Assembly (NCBI GenBank): GCA_013822085.1
Contig: PNJV01000003.1
Location: 43,721-107,720, forward strand
Reading direction: 5' to 3'
Origin: Isosphaera sp.
GTDB taxonomy: Bacteria; Planctomycetota; Phycisphaerae; Phycisphaerales; UBA1924
Length of the DNA stretch: 64,000 bases
In this document: one piece after another, positions 9,308 to 22,002 of the stretch
Numbering within the stretch: position 1 is the first letter of the stretch
How the letters are laid out: each line of letters starts with the position of its first letter
The notes under the pieces: generated by a model
The model's database searches: none
Told to the model about the DNA's origin: nothing
What the model saw: the letters and a program-made list of their open reading frames with translations, nothing else
Translations under genes and position numbers: made by a program

Positions 9308-10348
9308 TCAGAGGCCGACGGCGCCGCGCAGGCGCGCCACCTCGCTGCGCTCCAGCTCGCGCCAGGCGCCCTGGGCCACGCCCGAAAGCGGCAGGGGCCC
9401 GATGGCGGTCTGCTTGACGCGATCAACCTTGAGGCCGGACTCGATGAGCACGCGTTCGAGGTTGCTCGTCCGCGCTGAGAGGAGCGAGACGTCCAGCACG
9501 AGCTTGCGGCCGCCGAGCCGGCCCTTGCCGTCGGGCGAGGGGCGGTCGGGCTCGTCATCGGAGCCGGCGCGGGCGTCGGCGATGGTGACCTTGGCCCTGC
9601 CCTTGAGCCTGCGGCTGAGGGTGTCGGCGGCTTGGCGCATGTCCTCGCCGCGCACGGTGACTCGGAAGGTGCGCGGCACCTTGTAGCGGGCGTGGGTGAG
9701 GCGGTGGGCCAGGTCGCCGTCGTTGGTGAGCAGGACCAGGCCGCAGTCGTGGAAGCCGAGGCGGCCGACGGGGAACAGCCGCGGGGCGGTGGGGTGCTTG
9801 ACCAGGTCGGCAACGGTCCTGCGCTGGCCGCCCACAGCGCCGCGGTCGGCCAGGGACGTCAGGACGCGCGGCGGCTTGTTGAGCAGCACGTAGACGAAGC
9901 GGCGGCGCGAGGGGGAGTGCACGGCGCGGCCGTCGATCTCGACCTTGTCCTGGGAGGGGCTCACGAAGATCGGCGGCGCGGTCACGACTTGGCCGTTGAT
10001 GGCGATGCGGCCGCGGCGGATCAGGTCCTCGGCGGCGCGGCGCGAGGCCAGGCCCAGGTCTGCCAGGAAGCGCTGGAGGCGCAGCGCCCCCGGGCGCGAG
10101 GCGTCTCGCAGCGGGTCGGTGATCGGGGGATGATCGGGTTCACGAAGCGGGACGGGCACTGGCGTCGGCGCGGGCTGGGCGTCCTGGGTTAGCTCGGCTG
10201 GGGCCAGGGCGCTGCGGCGGCGGGGTGTGCGCGGCGCGGGGGAATCGGCGGGGTCGGTGTCCGCGGGAGGGGTGCGGGTGGTGGGGGGGGTGGGTTTGGT
10301 TCGGCGGATCAGGGAGCGGTCAGGCTCCGGGGTGGTTGGCGTTGGCAC
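9308..10348 (-). CDS. Pseudouridine synthase of the RsuA/RluB/E/F family, catalytic Asp replaced
   Basis: An S4 RNA-binding domain (LRLQRFLADLGLASRRAAED, about residues 88-140) is followed by a pseudouridine synthase domain, as in RluB/RsuA enzymes that modify rRNA. The family motif normally reads GRLD followed about three residues later by T/S. Here it reads GRLGFHDCGLVLLTNDGD: Gly at about 198 occupies the catalytic Asp position and an Asp stands at 201. The enzyme could be inactive or use the shifted Asp. The N-terminal ~85 residues are Pro/Thr-rich. The start is uncertain: GTG at 10348 is used, GTG at 10159 is an alternative, and neither has a clear Shine-Dalgarno sequence. Divergent from the YihY gene. 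Confidence 0.85.
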   Translation of the reverse strand: MPTPTTPEPDRSLIRRTKPTPPTTRTPPADTDPADSPAPRTPRRRSALAPAELTQDAQPAPTPVPVPLREPDHPPITDPLRDASRPGALRLQRFLADLGLASRRAAEDLIRRGRIAINGQVVTAPPIFVSPSQDKVEIDGRAVHSPSRRRFVYVLLNKPPRVLTSLADRGAVGGQRRTVADLVKHPTAPRLFPVGRLGFHDCGLVLLTNDGDLAHRLTHARYKVPRTFRVTVRGEDMRQAADTLSRRLKGRAKVTIADARAGSDDEPDRPSPDGKGRLGGRKLVLDVSLLSARTSNLERVLIESGLKVDRVKQTAIGPLPLSGVAQGAWRELERSEVARLRGAVGL

Positions 10349-10498
10349 CGGCGATGGTACCTGGACGGCGGGGCTGGGGGCCCGGGCAGGTGCAAGGCCG
10401 CGGGTGCGTGGCGGGTGCCGCGGTGGGAGCGATGCTCCGGCGGTGTGAATCGTGGCGTGGGTCTGTCGTGGCGGGCGCAGCGGGCCGACAATACCGGT

Positions 10499-12220
10499 GT
10501 GCACCAGCGACCGATCGAACAGGGCGAGCAGCCGCAGACCGACGAGCACGGCGTGACGACCGGCGCGCCGCGGGGCCGGCTGCGCGGGGTCAGCGTGCAG
10601 GGCGCGCTGGACCGGCTCCAGCGGTGGCTGGGGCACGACACGCTGCCGTTGATGGCCGCGGCGCTGTCGTACCGCACGATCTTTTCGCTGATCCCGCTGC
10701 TCTTGGTGGGGCTGCTGACGCTCCAGCTGTTCTCCAACACCGACGCGCTGATCCAGCAGCTGCTCCGGCGGGTGATCGACCAGGCCGGGCTTGCGGACAT
10801 CGTGAGCAAGGCGGTGGCCACCGGAGGCGATGCGGGCGAAGCTGCGGCGCTGAGCGAGGCCCAGCGCGAGGCGGGGCTGCGGCAGATCGAGGGGTGGATC
10901 CAGGGGATCCTCAAGGGGTTCAGGGGCCTGAACTTCGGGGCCATCGGGCTGGTGTCGGCCCTGACGCTGATCTACGCGGCGATCTCGCTGCTGGTGGAGG
11001 TGGAGAACTCGTTCAACACGGTGTACGGGGTGGCGCGGGGGCGGTCGTTCAAGCAGCGGGTGCTCCAGTACTGGCTGGTGGTGACGCTGGGGCCGCTGGC
11101 GGTGTACGGCTCGTTCTATGTCGGCGAGCGGTTCACCGCGGCGGCCGAGCGCGTGGTGAGCACGCAGATCCAGGCCGTCGAGGGGGCGCCGGGGCCCCAG
11201 GGCGCGAGCGCAGCCCGGTGGGAGGCGGGCCTGGCGAGCCCGACGGACCCGGGGCGCTCGGCGCGGGGCACCGTCGAGGGCGCGATGGCGGCCGTGCGCG
11301 GGGAGGCGCTGGGCGGCCTGAGCGGGGCGGGCCTGGGCGGGGCGGGGTCGGGGATCTCGCAGCGGCTGATCCGCGGGGTGGGCTTCGGGGTGACGGTGCT
11401 GATCTCCACGGTGCTGCTGTGGGTGCTGTACGTGATCGTGCCCAACACGAAGGTGCGGGTGTGGGCGGCCCTTGCCGGCGCGCTGGTCGGGGGGGTGCTG
11501 CTGGAGGTGGCCAAGTGGGGCTTCCGGAACTTCGTGACGGGCGCTGGGTATCAGTCGCTGTACGGGTCGCTGGCGTTGCTGCCGCTGTTCCTGATGTGGG
11601 TGTACGTGCTGTGGATGATCGTGCTGCTGGGGCTGAGGCTGGCGTACCTGATCCAGACCGGTCGGCGCGGGCGTGTGGTGGGGGTTGCCAACCTCGTCGA
11701 GCGGGCCACGGGCTCGGGGCGGGCGTGGTGGGTGGATCCCGCCGCTGGGGTGCCGGTGCTGGCGTTGGTGGCTCGGGCGTTCGGGCGCGGCCAGGGGGTG
11801 AGCGCCGAGGACCTGTCGCGCGCCTGCGGGATCGAGCCGCGGCTGGTCGGGCAGATGCTCGAGCGGATGCACACAAACGGGTGGGTTCACCGCGGCGCCG
11901 AGGAGCGCGAGGGGCAGTGGGTGCTCTCGATGCCCGCCGAGCGGATCGGCCTTGGGCCGGTCCTGGAGGCGTGCTTCGAGCTCGCCGACGCGGGGCAGAC
12001 CACGCGCGAGGTGCGCGAGAGCGTGGTCCGGCGGCTGCGGCGGGCCCAGGTGGCGTCGGTGCGTGGCATGAGCCTGGCCAGCGTGCTGGGCGCGGTGCTG
12101 ACCGACGAGGACGGCGCTGGGCCGGTGGCCGCGTCAGACGCCGGCGGCGGGGCGCGCCGGGACGCGGGCCCGGAAGCTGGCGCCGAAGCTGGCCAAGAAG
12201 CGGGCGTCGTCCCGGCCTGA
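10499..12220 (+). CDS. YihY/BrkB-family membrane protein with winged-helix-like tail
   Basis: An inner-membrane protein of 573 residues. The YihY/virulence-factor-BrkB domain (about 30-380) begins with the typical ALSYRTIFSLIPLLLV segment and has six predicted membrane helices, ending in LYGSLALLPLFLMWVYVLWMI. An extra ~90-residue Gly/Ser-rich loop lies between helices 3 and 4. After the membrane part a soluble region (about 410-520) looks like a winged helix (LSRACGIEPRLVGQMLERMH), followed by a charged tail. Family members were once thought to be RNase BN but are not; their substrate is unknown. GTG at 10499 is chosen; GTG at 10553 is possible. Convergent with gcvP. Confidence 0.88.
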   Translation: MHQRPIEQGEQPQTDEHGVTTGAPRGRLRGVSVQGALDRLQRWLGHDTLPLMAAALSYRTIFSLIPLLLVGLLTLQLFSNTDALIQQLLRRVIDQAGLADIVSKAVATGGDAGEAAALSEAQREAGLRQIEGWIQGILKGFRGLNFGAIGLVSALTLIYAAISLLVEVENSFNTVYGVARGRSFKQRVLQYWLVVTLGPLAVYGSFYVGERFTAAAERVVSTQIQAVEGAPGPQGASAARWEAGLASPTDPGRSARGTVEGAMAAVRGEALGGLSGAGLGGAGSGISQRLIRGVGFGVTVLISTVLLWVLYVIVPNTKVRVWAALAGALVGGVLLEVAKWGFRNFVTGAGYQSLYGSLALLPLFLMWVYVLWMIVLLGLRLAYLIQTGRRGRVVGVANLVERATGSGRAWWVDPAAGVPVLALVARAFGRGQGVSAEDLSRACGIEPRLVGQMLERMHTNGWVHRGAEEREGQWVLSMPAERIGLGPVLEACFELADAGQTTREVRESVVRRLRRAQVASVRGMSLASVLGAVLTDEDGAGPVAASDAGGGARRDAGPEAGAEAGQEAGVVPA

Positions 12221-12230
12221 GCGGGTCGGC

Positions 12231-15302
<3,072 letters not shown>

Positions 15303-15517
15303 GTGTGGTACCGATGGGGGCAAGTCGCGGCCGGTGGTCATCCGAATCGGCGGAGACGTCCGGTGAGCCCACGCCCGGGGCGCAGTGAGGGTGGGCGGCT
15401 GGTGCCCCTGAGCAGCGCGGGCTCACCGAAAACGATATCCCGCTCGGGGAGGAAATCGGCGGGAAAGGTGCGGCCGGGGGCGGTCGGATGTGCAAAGATG
15501 TGCCATGGCACCGGTAC

Positions 15518-15554
15518 ACACCCGGTCGGCGCCCGCGCGGGCCCTTTCGGGTGT
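15518..15554 (+). other. Nested inverted repeat in the leader of the M28 peptidase gene
   Basis: Arms ACACCCG (15518-15524) and CGGGTGT (15548-15554) enclose an inner GC palindrome (GCCCGCGCGGGC). It lies 46 bases before the ATG. It may be an RNA hairpin in the 5' leader or a terminator-like element without a U tract; no role can be shown. Confidence 0.3.
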
Positions 15555-15600
15555 GCCCCCAGCCCCATCACCCCCCCGAAGGGGCCCATTGGAGCACAGG

Positions 15601-17691
15601 ATGAGCACGCAGGATCGTCGCATCGGCATGGCTGGTCTTGGTGGCGTGTGCGTGGTTCGGAGGCTGCTGATCGCCTCGGGGCTGCTGGCCTCGGTCGTGG
15701 TCTCGGGGCCGCAGGGGCTCGCGTGGGCTGGGGCGGGTTCTGGGACGTTTGCGACCGCCGACGACCGCGCCTCGGCCAAGGCCGCTGACACGCTCATCGA
15801 CACGCTCAAGGGCCTGACGGCCCAGGAGCAGGCGTACTTCCAGCACGTGACGGCGCTCTCGAGCCCGTTCTTCGAGGGGCGCGCGCCGGGCGAGCGCGGC
15901 AACGAGCTGGCGGCGGAGTACGCCGAGTTCTTCTTCAAGCGCGCCGGGCTGCGGCCGGTGATCCCGCAGGAGGGGGGCCAGCCCACGTACCGCCAGCCCT
16001 TCGACATGGCGCCGCGGCTGACGCTGGAAGACAAGTCGCTGGCGTGGTCGATCCCCGGCGGGGCGACGGTGAGCCTGGGGCCGGCGCAGTTCACGCCGCT
16101 GGGCGCCACCGGCTCGACGCCGGGTCAGGAGCCGGCGCAGCTGCCGATGGTCTTTGCCGGCTACGGCCTTGAGACGAGCGAGCAGTACCATGGCCTGCCC
16201 GCGGACCTGGACCTGAGCGGCAAGCTGGTGGTGGTCTTCCGGTTCGAGCCGCTCAACGAGCGTGGCCAGAGCCGGCTGGGCCAGGACGGGCAGTTCACGC
16301 GTTCGGCGGGGCTTGCGCAGAAGTTCGAGGCCCTGACCAAGCGCGGCGCGGCGGGGATCGTGGTGGTGAACCCGCCGGGGCTGGACGACCCCCGCGCCGG
16401 TCGGCTGGACAGGTTCCAGGCCGCGGCCGGCGGGCGGACGCTGGGCGTGCCGGTGCTCCAGATGACGGAGGACGCCTTCGACGCGCTGGCCGTGGCCGCC
16501 GGCACGAGCATCAAGGACCTTCGCGCGCAGGCCGACGCGGGCCACGTGCTGGCCGACCTCAAGGCCGTGGCGTCGGTGAAGGTCAAGGCCACGTCCAAGC
16601 CGGTCAAGACGGGGAACGTCGCCGGGCTCGTGCAGGGCAGGGGCGCGCTGGCCAGCGAGTACGTCGTCGTGGGCGGTCACTACGACCACGTGGGGTACGG
16701 GTTCTTCGGCTCTCGTGGCGGGTTCGTGGGTCAGCTGCACCCCGGCGCCGACGACAACGCCTCGGGCACGGCGGGCGTGCTGCTGGCCGCCGAGCGGATG
16801 GCGCGCCAGTACGCCGAGCTGCCCGAGAGCGCCCAGGCCCGGTCGCTCATCTTCGTGGTCTTTAGCGCCGAGGAGTCCGGGCTCGTCGGGGCGCGGGAGT
16901 TCGTCCGGGCGTTGCCCGTGCCGGCCGACAAGGTCTACGCCATGCTGAACATGGACATGATCGGGCGCGTGCGCAAGGGCATCGTGGACGTGGCGGGGAT
17001 CGGCTCGGCCAAGGGCTTTGCCGACATCCTGGCGCCGCACTTTGAGCGGTCGGGCCTGAACGTGGCCCAGCTGCCCGGCGCCCAGGGGCCCTCCGACCAC
17101 GCGGTGTTCTACGGCGCGCAGGTCCCGTCGCTGCACTTCTTCAGCGGCATCCACCCGCAGTATCACCAGCCCGGCGACACCTACGTGCACATCAACCCGG
17201 TCGGGGCCGTGCGCGTGATCGACATGGTCATGGGCATCGCGCAGGACCTGGCCACGCGGGCCCAGCCGCTGGAGTTCACGCAGGCCACGGGGCAGTCGGT
17301 CGATCTCCGCGCGGACCGCTGGGACGACGCGCCGGCTGCGCCCGCGGCCCCCGCGCAGGGCCAGGGCGCCCAAGCCGTGCCCGGTGCGGGTGGTGGGGCG
17401 GGGGGGCTCAGCGGCACCGCGGTTCGGTTCGGCATCGCGCCGGGCAACTACGGCCAGAGCGGCGGGGTGCTCGTCGGTGACGTCACGCCGGGCGGCACCG
17501 CCGACAAGGCCGGGCTCGTCGCCGGCGACCTGCTCACCCACTGGGACAGCCGGCCCATCGAGTCCGTCGAGGCGTGGGTGCCCATGCTCGCAGCGGCCAC
17601 GCCCGGGCAGGTCGTCTCGCTGACGGTCAAGCGCGGCCAGCGCGTGCTGACGGTGCCGGCCACGCTCCAGGCGCGTCCCGCGGGCGAGTAA
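15601..17691 (+). CDS. Secreted M28-family aminopeptidase with PA and PDZ domains
   Basis: A protein of 696 residues with an N-terminal signal-like segment (about 18-45). It contains a PA-type insert (about 165-320, with VVFAGYGLE-like and GKLVVVFRFEP segments), then the zinc peptidase domain: GGHYDHVG, HPGADDNASGTAGVLLAA, FVVFSAEESGLVGAREF, LNMDMIGR and SDHAVFYGAQVPSLHFF. These supply the His, Asp, Glu, Asp and His ligands of the two-zinc M28 site. The C-terminal ~90 residues form a PDZ domain (GVLVGDVTPGGTADKAGLVAGD). The likely role is periplasmic or extracellular peptide trimming. The start is set by GGAGCACAGG just before the ATG. A strong terminator follows. Monocistronic. Confidence 0.95.
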   Translation: MSTQDRRIGMAGLGGVCVVRRLLIASGLLASVVVSGPQGLAWAGAGSGTFATADDRASAKAADTLIDTLKGLTAQEQAYFQHVTALSSPFFEGRAPGERGNELAAEYAEFFFKRAGLRPVIPQEGGQPTYRQPFDMAPRLTLEDKSLAWSIPGGATVSLGPAQFTPLGATGSTPGQEPAQLPMVFAGYGLETSEQYHGLPADLDLSGKLVVVFRFEPLNERGQSRLGQDGQFTRSAGLAQKFEALTKRGAAGIVVVNPPGLDDPRAGRLDRFQAAAGGRTLGVPVLQMTEDAFDALAVAAGTSIKDLRAQADAGHVLADLKAVASVKVKATSKPVKTGNVAGLVQGRGALASEYVVVGGHYDHVGYGFFGSRGGFVGQLHPGADDNASGTAGVLLAAERMARQYAELPESAQARSLIFVVFSAEESGLVGAREFVRALPVPADKVYAMLNMDMIGRVRKGIVDVAGIGSAKGFADILAPHFERSGLNVAQLPGAQGPSDHAVFYGAQVPSLHFFSGIHPQYHQPGDTYVHINPVGAVRVIDMVMGIAQDLATRAQPLEFTQATGQSVDLRADRWDDAPAAPAAPAQGQGAQAVPGAGGGAGGLSGTAVRFGIAPGNYGQSGGVLVGDVTPGGTADKAGLVAGDLLTHWDSRPIESVEAWVPMLAAATPGQVVSLTVKRGQRVLTVPATLQARPAGE

Positions 17692-17717
17692 AGCCGCGCC
17701 GACCAGCCAGCAACCCC

Positions 17718-17756
17718 ACGGCGCTTGCCAGCAGTGGCCAGCGCCGTTTTTTATTT
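17718..17756 (+). terminator. Rho-independent terminator after the M28 peptidase gene
   Basis: The stem ACGGCGCT/AGCGCCGT (17718-17725 with 17740-17747) continues after one mismatch into GCCA/TGGC with a 4-base loop, followed by TTTTTTATTT. This is the best intrinsic terminator in the window. Confidence 0.88.
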
Positions 17757-17879
17757 CTGCCAGGGCCCAAGCTCGGGTGTCGGATGACCCGCGGGCCCGA
17801 CGGGTCGCCGCGAAAGTATCATCCCGAGCCGGGTCGAACCGGCCGCGCCGGGCCGAACCCGCGCAGCACGGAGCGCCGC

Positions 17880-20800
17880 ATGAGCACGGAAGTCGGGGCA
17901 GTCCCTGGGGCGATCGGGGGGGACGGGGGGGGCTTTGCGCACCTACACCTGCACACCGAGTACAGCCTGCTCGACGGCGGCAACCGCATCGACAGGCTCC
18001 TGGACCGCGTCAAAGAGCTGGGCATGCCCTCGGTCGCCATCACCGACCACGGCAACCTCTTCGGCGCCGTCGCCTTCGCCACCGCGGCGCAGGAGCGCGG
18101 CATCAGGCCCATCCTGGGCGTGGAGGCGTACGTCGCGCAGGGCTCGCGGCGGGACCGCACATACACAGGTGTGTCCGACGGCGGGTACCACCTGGTGCTC
18201 CTCGCCGAGACCGACGAGGGCTGGCGCAACCTGCTGGTGCTGTGCTCCGAGGCGTATTTGACGGGCTTTTACTTCAAGCCGCGGATCGACCGCGAGCTGC
18301 TCGAACGCCACCACCGCGGCCTGATCGCCATCAACGGCCACCTGGGCTCGGAGATCGGCGAGGCGCTTCTGGCCTACGAGCGCTCCGGCCAGCAGTCGCA
18401 CTGGGAGAAGGCCGTCGAGAGCGCCCGGTGGCACGCCGGCGTCTTTGCCGACACCGGCACCGGTCCGCGGTTCTTCGTCGAGCTCCAGCACCACGTACCC
18501 GAGCAGATCGCGATCAACGGGCACCTGATCCGGCTCTCGCGCCAGCTGGGCCTGCCGCTGGTGTGCGACAACGACGCCCACTTCCTGACCGCCGACGACC
18601 ACGACGCCCACGACACGCTCGTGTGCATCTCCACCGGCAAGGGCAAGAACGACCCCGACCGGATGCGCTACACGCCCGAGCTGTACGTCAAGAGCCCCGC
18701 GCAGATGCGAGAGCTCTTTGCGCAGTACGGCCAGGCCGGCCGCGAAGCGCTCGACAACACCACAGCCATCGCCGGGCGATGCATAGCCAAACTTCCCATC
18801 GGGCAGAGCAACGCGCCGATGGTCCGCGTCCGGCGTCGCAGCGCCGCGGGCCAGCCCTCGGGCTGGGACGGCCTGCCGCAGCCGACCGACCCGGCCTACG
18901 CCGGGGACATGACCGCGTGGTACAAGGCGTACTGCGCCCAGTTCGAGGTCGTCCCGCTGGTCATACCGCCCGAGGCGAGCGAGGCCGACCGCCAGGCCGC
19001 GCTGGCCGTGTCCAAGCAGGAGTGCGACGAGGCCCTGCGGAGGCTGGCCGAGGGCGGCTATATCTGGAGGTACGGCAACCCCGCCGCGGGCGCCGCGCCG
19101 GGCGACGCATCGGAACGCGAGGCATCGGAGCGCCGAGCCAGGCTCGAGCGCGAGCTCAAGATCCTGGCCGACAAGGGCATCTCGGCGTACTTCCTGATCG
19201 TGTGGGACTTTGTCAGCTGGGGCCGCGCGGGTGGCATCCCGGCGCTGGCCCGCGGCTCGGGCGTGGGCACGATGGTCGGCTACGTCCTGGGCCTCTCCAA
19301 CGCGTGCCCGGTGCGCTACGGCCTGCTCTTCGAGCGGTTCACCGACCCGGACCGCTCCGAGTACCCCGACATCGACATCGACATGTGCCAGGACGGCCGC
19401 GCCAGCGTGATCGAGTACGTCCGACGCAAGTACGGCCACGTGGCCCAGATCATCACCTTCGGGACGCTCAAGGCCCGGGCGGCGCTGCGCGACGTCGGCC
19501 GCGTGCTGGGCCTGACGCCGGCGCAGGTCGACCCGATCGCCAAGCTCGTGCCCGAGCAGCTGGGCATGACGCTCGACAAGGCCCTGGAGGCCGAGCCCGA
19601 GCTGCGGGCCCGCTACCAGCGCGACGCCGAGGTGCGACGACTGATCGACACGGCCAGATCGCTCGAGGGCCAGGCCCGCCACAGCTCGGTGCACGCCGCC
19701 GGTGTGATCGTCGCCACTCGGCCGCTGCACGAGATCGTGCCCCTCTACCGCCCGCCGGGCACCGAGGACGTCGTCACCCAGTGGGACGGCCCGACGTGCG
19801 AGCGCATGGGCCTGCTCAAGATGGACTTCCTGGGCCTGCGCACCGTCAGCGTCGTCGAGCGCTGCAAGCGGCTGATCCTCCAGGGCATGACCGACCAGGA
19901 CACCTACGCGTGTGTCGGCAGGCTCGCCGGCGACGGCGGCCCGCACCCGCTGGACCTCGACCGGTTGCCGATGGACGATCAGCGCGTCTTCGAGCTCTTC
20001 CGCCGCGGCGACACCACCGGCGTGTTCCAGTTCGAGTCCGACGGCATGCGCCGCCTGCTGCGCGAGATGCGGCCCGACCGGCTCGAGGACCTCATCGCCG
20101 CCAACGCGCTCTTCCGCCCGGGGCCCATGGACCTGATCCCGGACTACAACCGCCGCAAGCACGGCGAGGCCCCGGTCCCGTCCGTGCACGAGATCGTCGA
20201 CCGCCACACCGCGGAGACCTACGGCGTGATGGTCTATCAAGAGCAGGTCATGCAGATCGTGCACGGCCTGGGCGGCATCAAGCTCCGCGACGCGTACTCG
20301 CTCATCAAGAACATCAGCAAGAAGAAGCACGACAAGATCGAGAAGGAGCGGCCCAAGTTCCTCGCCGGCGCCCAGGACAAGGGCCTGACCAAGGCGCAGG
20401 CCGAGGACCTCTTCGAGCTGATCCTCAAGTTCGCCGGCTACGGCTTCAACAAGAGCCACTCCACCGGGTACGCCATCGTCGCCTACCAGACCGCGTACCT
20501 CAAGACGTACTTCCCAAACCAGTACATGGCGGCGTTCCTGACCTACGAGTCCGCCGCGATGCAGGCCGCCGACTGGGTCCCGTACCTGGAAGACTGCAAG
20601 CAGACGCTGTTCATCGATCCGCAGAGCGGCCGGGCGGTCAAGACCGGGGTTGAGGTCCGCCCGCCCGACATCAATCTCTCCGATGCATCGTTTTCCGTGG
20701 TATGCCCCGAGGAGGCCCGCGACGGCCCCGCCTCGCACCGCGGCCACGTCAGGTTCGGGCTGCGCGCGATCAAGGGCGTGGGCGACAAGGCCATCGTGGC

Positions 20801-21935
20801 CATCATCCAGGAGCGGCACAAGGGCGGCCCGTTCGGCACGCTCGCCGAGTTCTGCGAGCGGGTGCCCGTCGGCGGCTCGGGGGGCAACGGCGGCGCAGCC
20901 GCTACGCCCGGCGCGGTCAACAAGCTCACGCTCGAGGCCCTGATCAAGAGCGGCGCGCTCGACTGCCTGCACGGCAGGGGCGCGCGGGCGGCCATGCTCG
21001 CGTCCCTCGACGGCATGGTGCAGGCGGGCGCGCGGGCGCAGCAGGACAGGGCGTCCGGCCAGGGCTCGCTCTTTGGTGGGCCCGCCGGCCAGGAGCCGCC
21101 GGCGTCGCGCCGGCCAGCCGCGGACGCGCAGCTCCCGGCCAAGGTCCGCGCGTGGTCAGAGTCCGAGACGCTCACCCACGAGAAGGAAGCATTGGGTTTC
21201 TATGTGTCCAGCCACCCGCTGGATCAGCACCGCCAGCTCGTCCGCCGCATCGCCAACGCCACCACCCGCCAGGTCCGCGAGCGCCTGGCGCCGCAGGACA
21301 GCCGGGTCGTCCTGGCCGGGCTCGTCGCGGAGGTGCGCGTGATCCCGCTCAAGAACGGCAAGAACGCCGGCCAGCGCATGGCCGTCGTGACCGTCGAGGA
21401 TCACCTCGGCCAGCTCGATTGCGTGGCCTTTGTCGAGGTCTTTGCGCGCTGCGGCCCGGCGATCACGCCCGACGCGATGGTCTTCGTCCAGGGCAAGGTT
21501 GACTACAACCGCGGCGAGCCGCAGATCGTCTGCGATCGCGTGATCCCTCTGGCCGAGGGCGAGCTGGCGCTGGCCAAGCGGCTGCGCGTGGTGATCGACG
21601 AGTCGCGGCACAACGGCTCTAGCGCCGCGGCGATCGACCGTGCCGCGTCGATCCTCCGCGCCGCGGGGGAGCGAGCCGCGACCGAGGCCCGCGCGCCTCG
21701 GCACGACGCGCCCGGCGCTGCGCCCACCGCCGCGGTGGAGCTGGCGCTGCGCCTGGAGTCCCCGCCCGCGCTGGTCGTGTTCGAGCTGCAGGGCGCAGCC
21801 TCGCGCGTGCCGATCGGGCCCGACCTGATCGACGGCCTCCGCACCGCGCTGGGCGAGGGCGCGGTCGAGCTGCTCGGCTCGAGCAAGTGGGAAATAGTCA
21901 AGCAGGAGCCCAGGCGCTTCGGCCGGGCGGGCTGA
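17880..21935 (+). CDS. dnaE: DNA polymerase III subunit alpha
   Basis: The replicative C-family polymerase, about 1351 residues. The N-terminal PHP domain (about 20-300) keeps the metal-ligand motifs: HLHLHTEYSLLDG, ITDHGNLFGAV, GVEAYV and CDNDAHFLT. The catalytic Asp pair lies in YPDIDIDMCQDGR (about residues 494-506). Fingers and beta-binding regions follow (RHSSVHAAGVIV, FQFESDGMRRLLREM, LFRPGPMDLIPDY, NKSHSTGYAIVAYQTAYLK), then a helix-hairpin-helix and an OB domain starting near 1140 (VVLAGLVAEVRVIPLKNGK). The start is ATG at 17880, giving a normal N-terminus. No Shine-Dalgarno sequence is obvious. An insert around residues 310-345 precedes the thumb. Convergent with spoVR. Confidence 0.97.
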   Translation: MSTEVGAVPGAIGGDGGGFAHLHLHTEYSLLDGGNRIDRLLDRVKELGMPSVAITDHGNLFGAVAFATAAQERGIRPILGVEAYVAQGSRRDRTYTGVSDGGYHLVLLAETDEGWRNLLVLCSEAYLTGFYFKPRIDRELLERHHRGLIAINGHLGSEIGEALLAYERSGQQSHWEKAVESARWHAGVFADTGTGPRFFVELQHHVPEQIAINGHLIRLSRQLGLPLVCDNDAHFLTADDHDAHDTLVCISTGKGKNDPDRMRYTPELYVKSPAQMRELFAQYGQAGREALDNTTAIAGRCIAKLPIGQSNAPMVRVRRRSAAGQPSGWDGLPQPTDPAYAGDMTAWYKAYCAQFEVVPLVIPPEASEADRQAALAVSKQECDEALRRLAEGGYIWRYGNPAAGAAPGDASEREASERRARLERELKILADKGISAYFLIVWDFVSWGRAGGIPALARGSGVGTMVGYVLGLSNACPVRYGLLFERFTDPDRSEYPDIDIDMCQDGRASVIEYVRRKYGHVAQIITFGTLKARAALRDVGRVLGLTPAQVDPIAKLVPEQLGMTLDKALEAEPELRARYQRDAEVRRLIDTARSLEGQARHSSVHAAGVIVATRPLHEIVPLYRPPGTEDVVTQWDGPTCERMGLLKMDFLGLRTVSVVERCKRLILQGMTDQDTYACVGRLAGDGGPHPLDLDRLPMDDQRVFELFRRGDTTGVFQFESDGMRRLLREMRPDRLEDLIAANALFRPGPMDLIPDYNRRKHGEAPVPSVHEIVDRHTAETYGVMVYQEQVMQIVHGLGGIKLRDAYSLIKNISKKKHDKIEKERPKFLAGAQDKGLTKAQAEDLFELILKFAGYGFNKSHSTGYAIVAYQTAYLKTYFPNQYMAAFLTYESAAMQAADWVPYLEDCKQTLFIDPQSGRAVKTGVEVRPPDINLSDASFSVVCPEEARDGPASHRGHVRFGLRAIKGVGDKAIVAIIQERHKGGPFGTLAEFCERVPVGGSGGNGGAAATPGAVNKLTLEALIKSGALDCLHGRGARAAMLASLDGMVQAGARAQQDRASGQGSLFGGPAGQEPPASRRPAADAQLPAKVRAWSESETLTHEKEALGFYVSSHPLDQHRQLVRRIANATTRQVRERLAPQDSRVVLAGLVAEVRVIPLKNGKNAGQRMAVVTVEDHLGQLDCVAFVEVFARCGPAITPDAMVFVQGKVDYNRGEPQIVCDRVIPLAEGELALAKRLRVVIDESRHNGSSAAAIDRAASILRAAGERAATEARAPRHDAPGAAPTAAVELALRLESPPALVVFELQGAASRVPIGPDLIDGLRTALGEGAVELLGSSKWEIVKQEPRRFGRAG

Positions 21936-22002
21936 CGCCTCGGCGTGCGTGGCGACCCTCTGGGCGCGGCGCCGCGTCCCCGGAACACCTAAAAAGGTGG
22001 CG

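Noticed and set aside
9308..11890. A minus-strand frame of 860 codons
   Set aside because: Only the first ~346 codons from 9308 (pseudouridine synthase) are coding. The rest is the shadow of the YihY gene on the plus strand.
21980..22002. CACCT-AAAA-AGGTG palindrome between dnaE and spoVR as a bidirectional terminator
   Set aside because: The stem is only five base pairs and has no U tract on either side; too weak to call.
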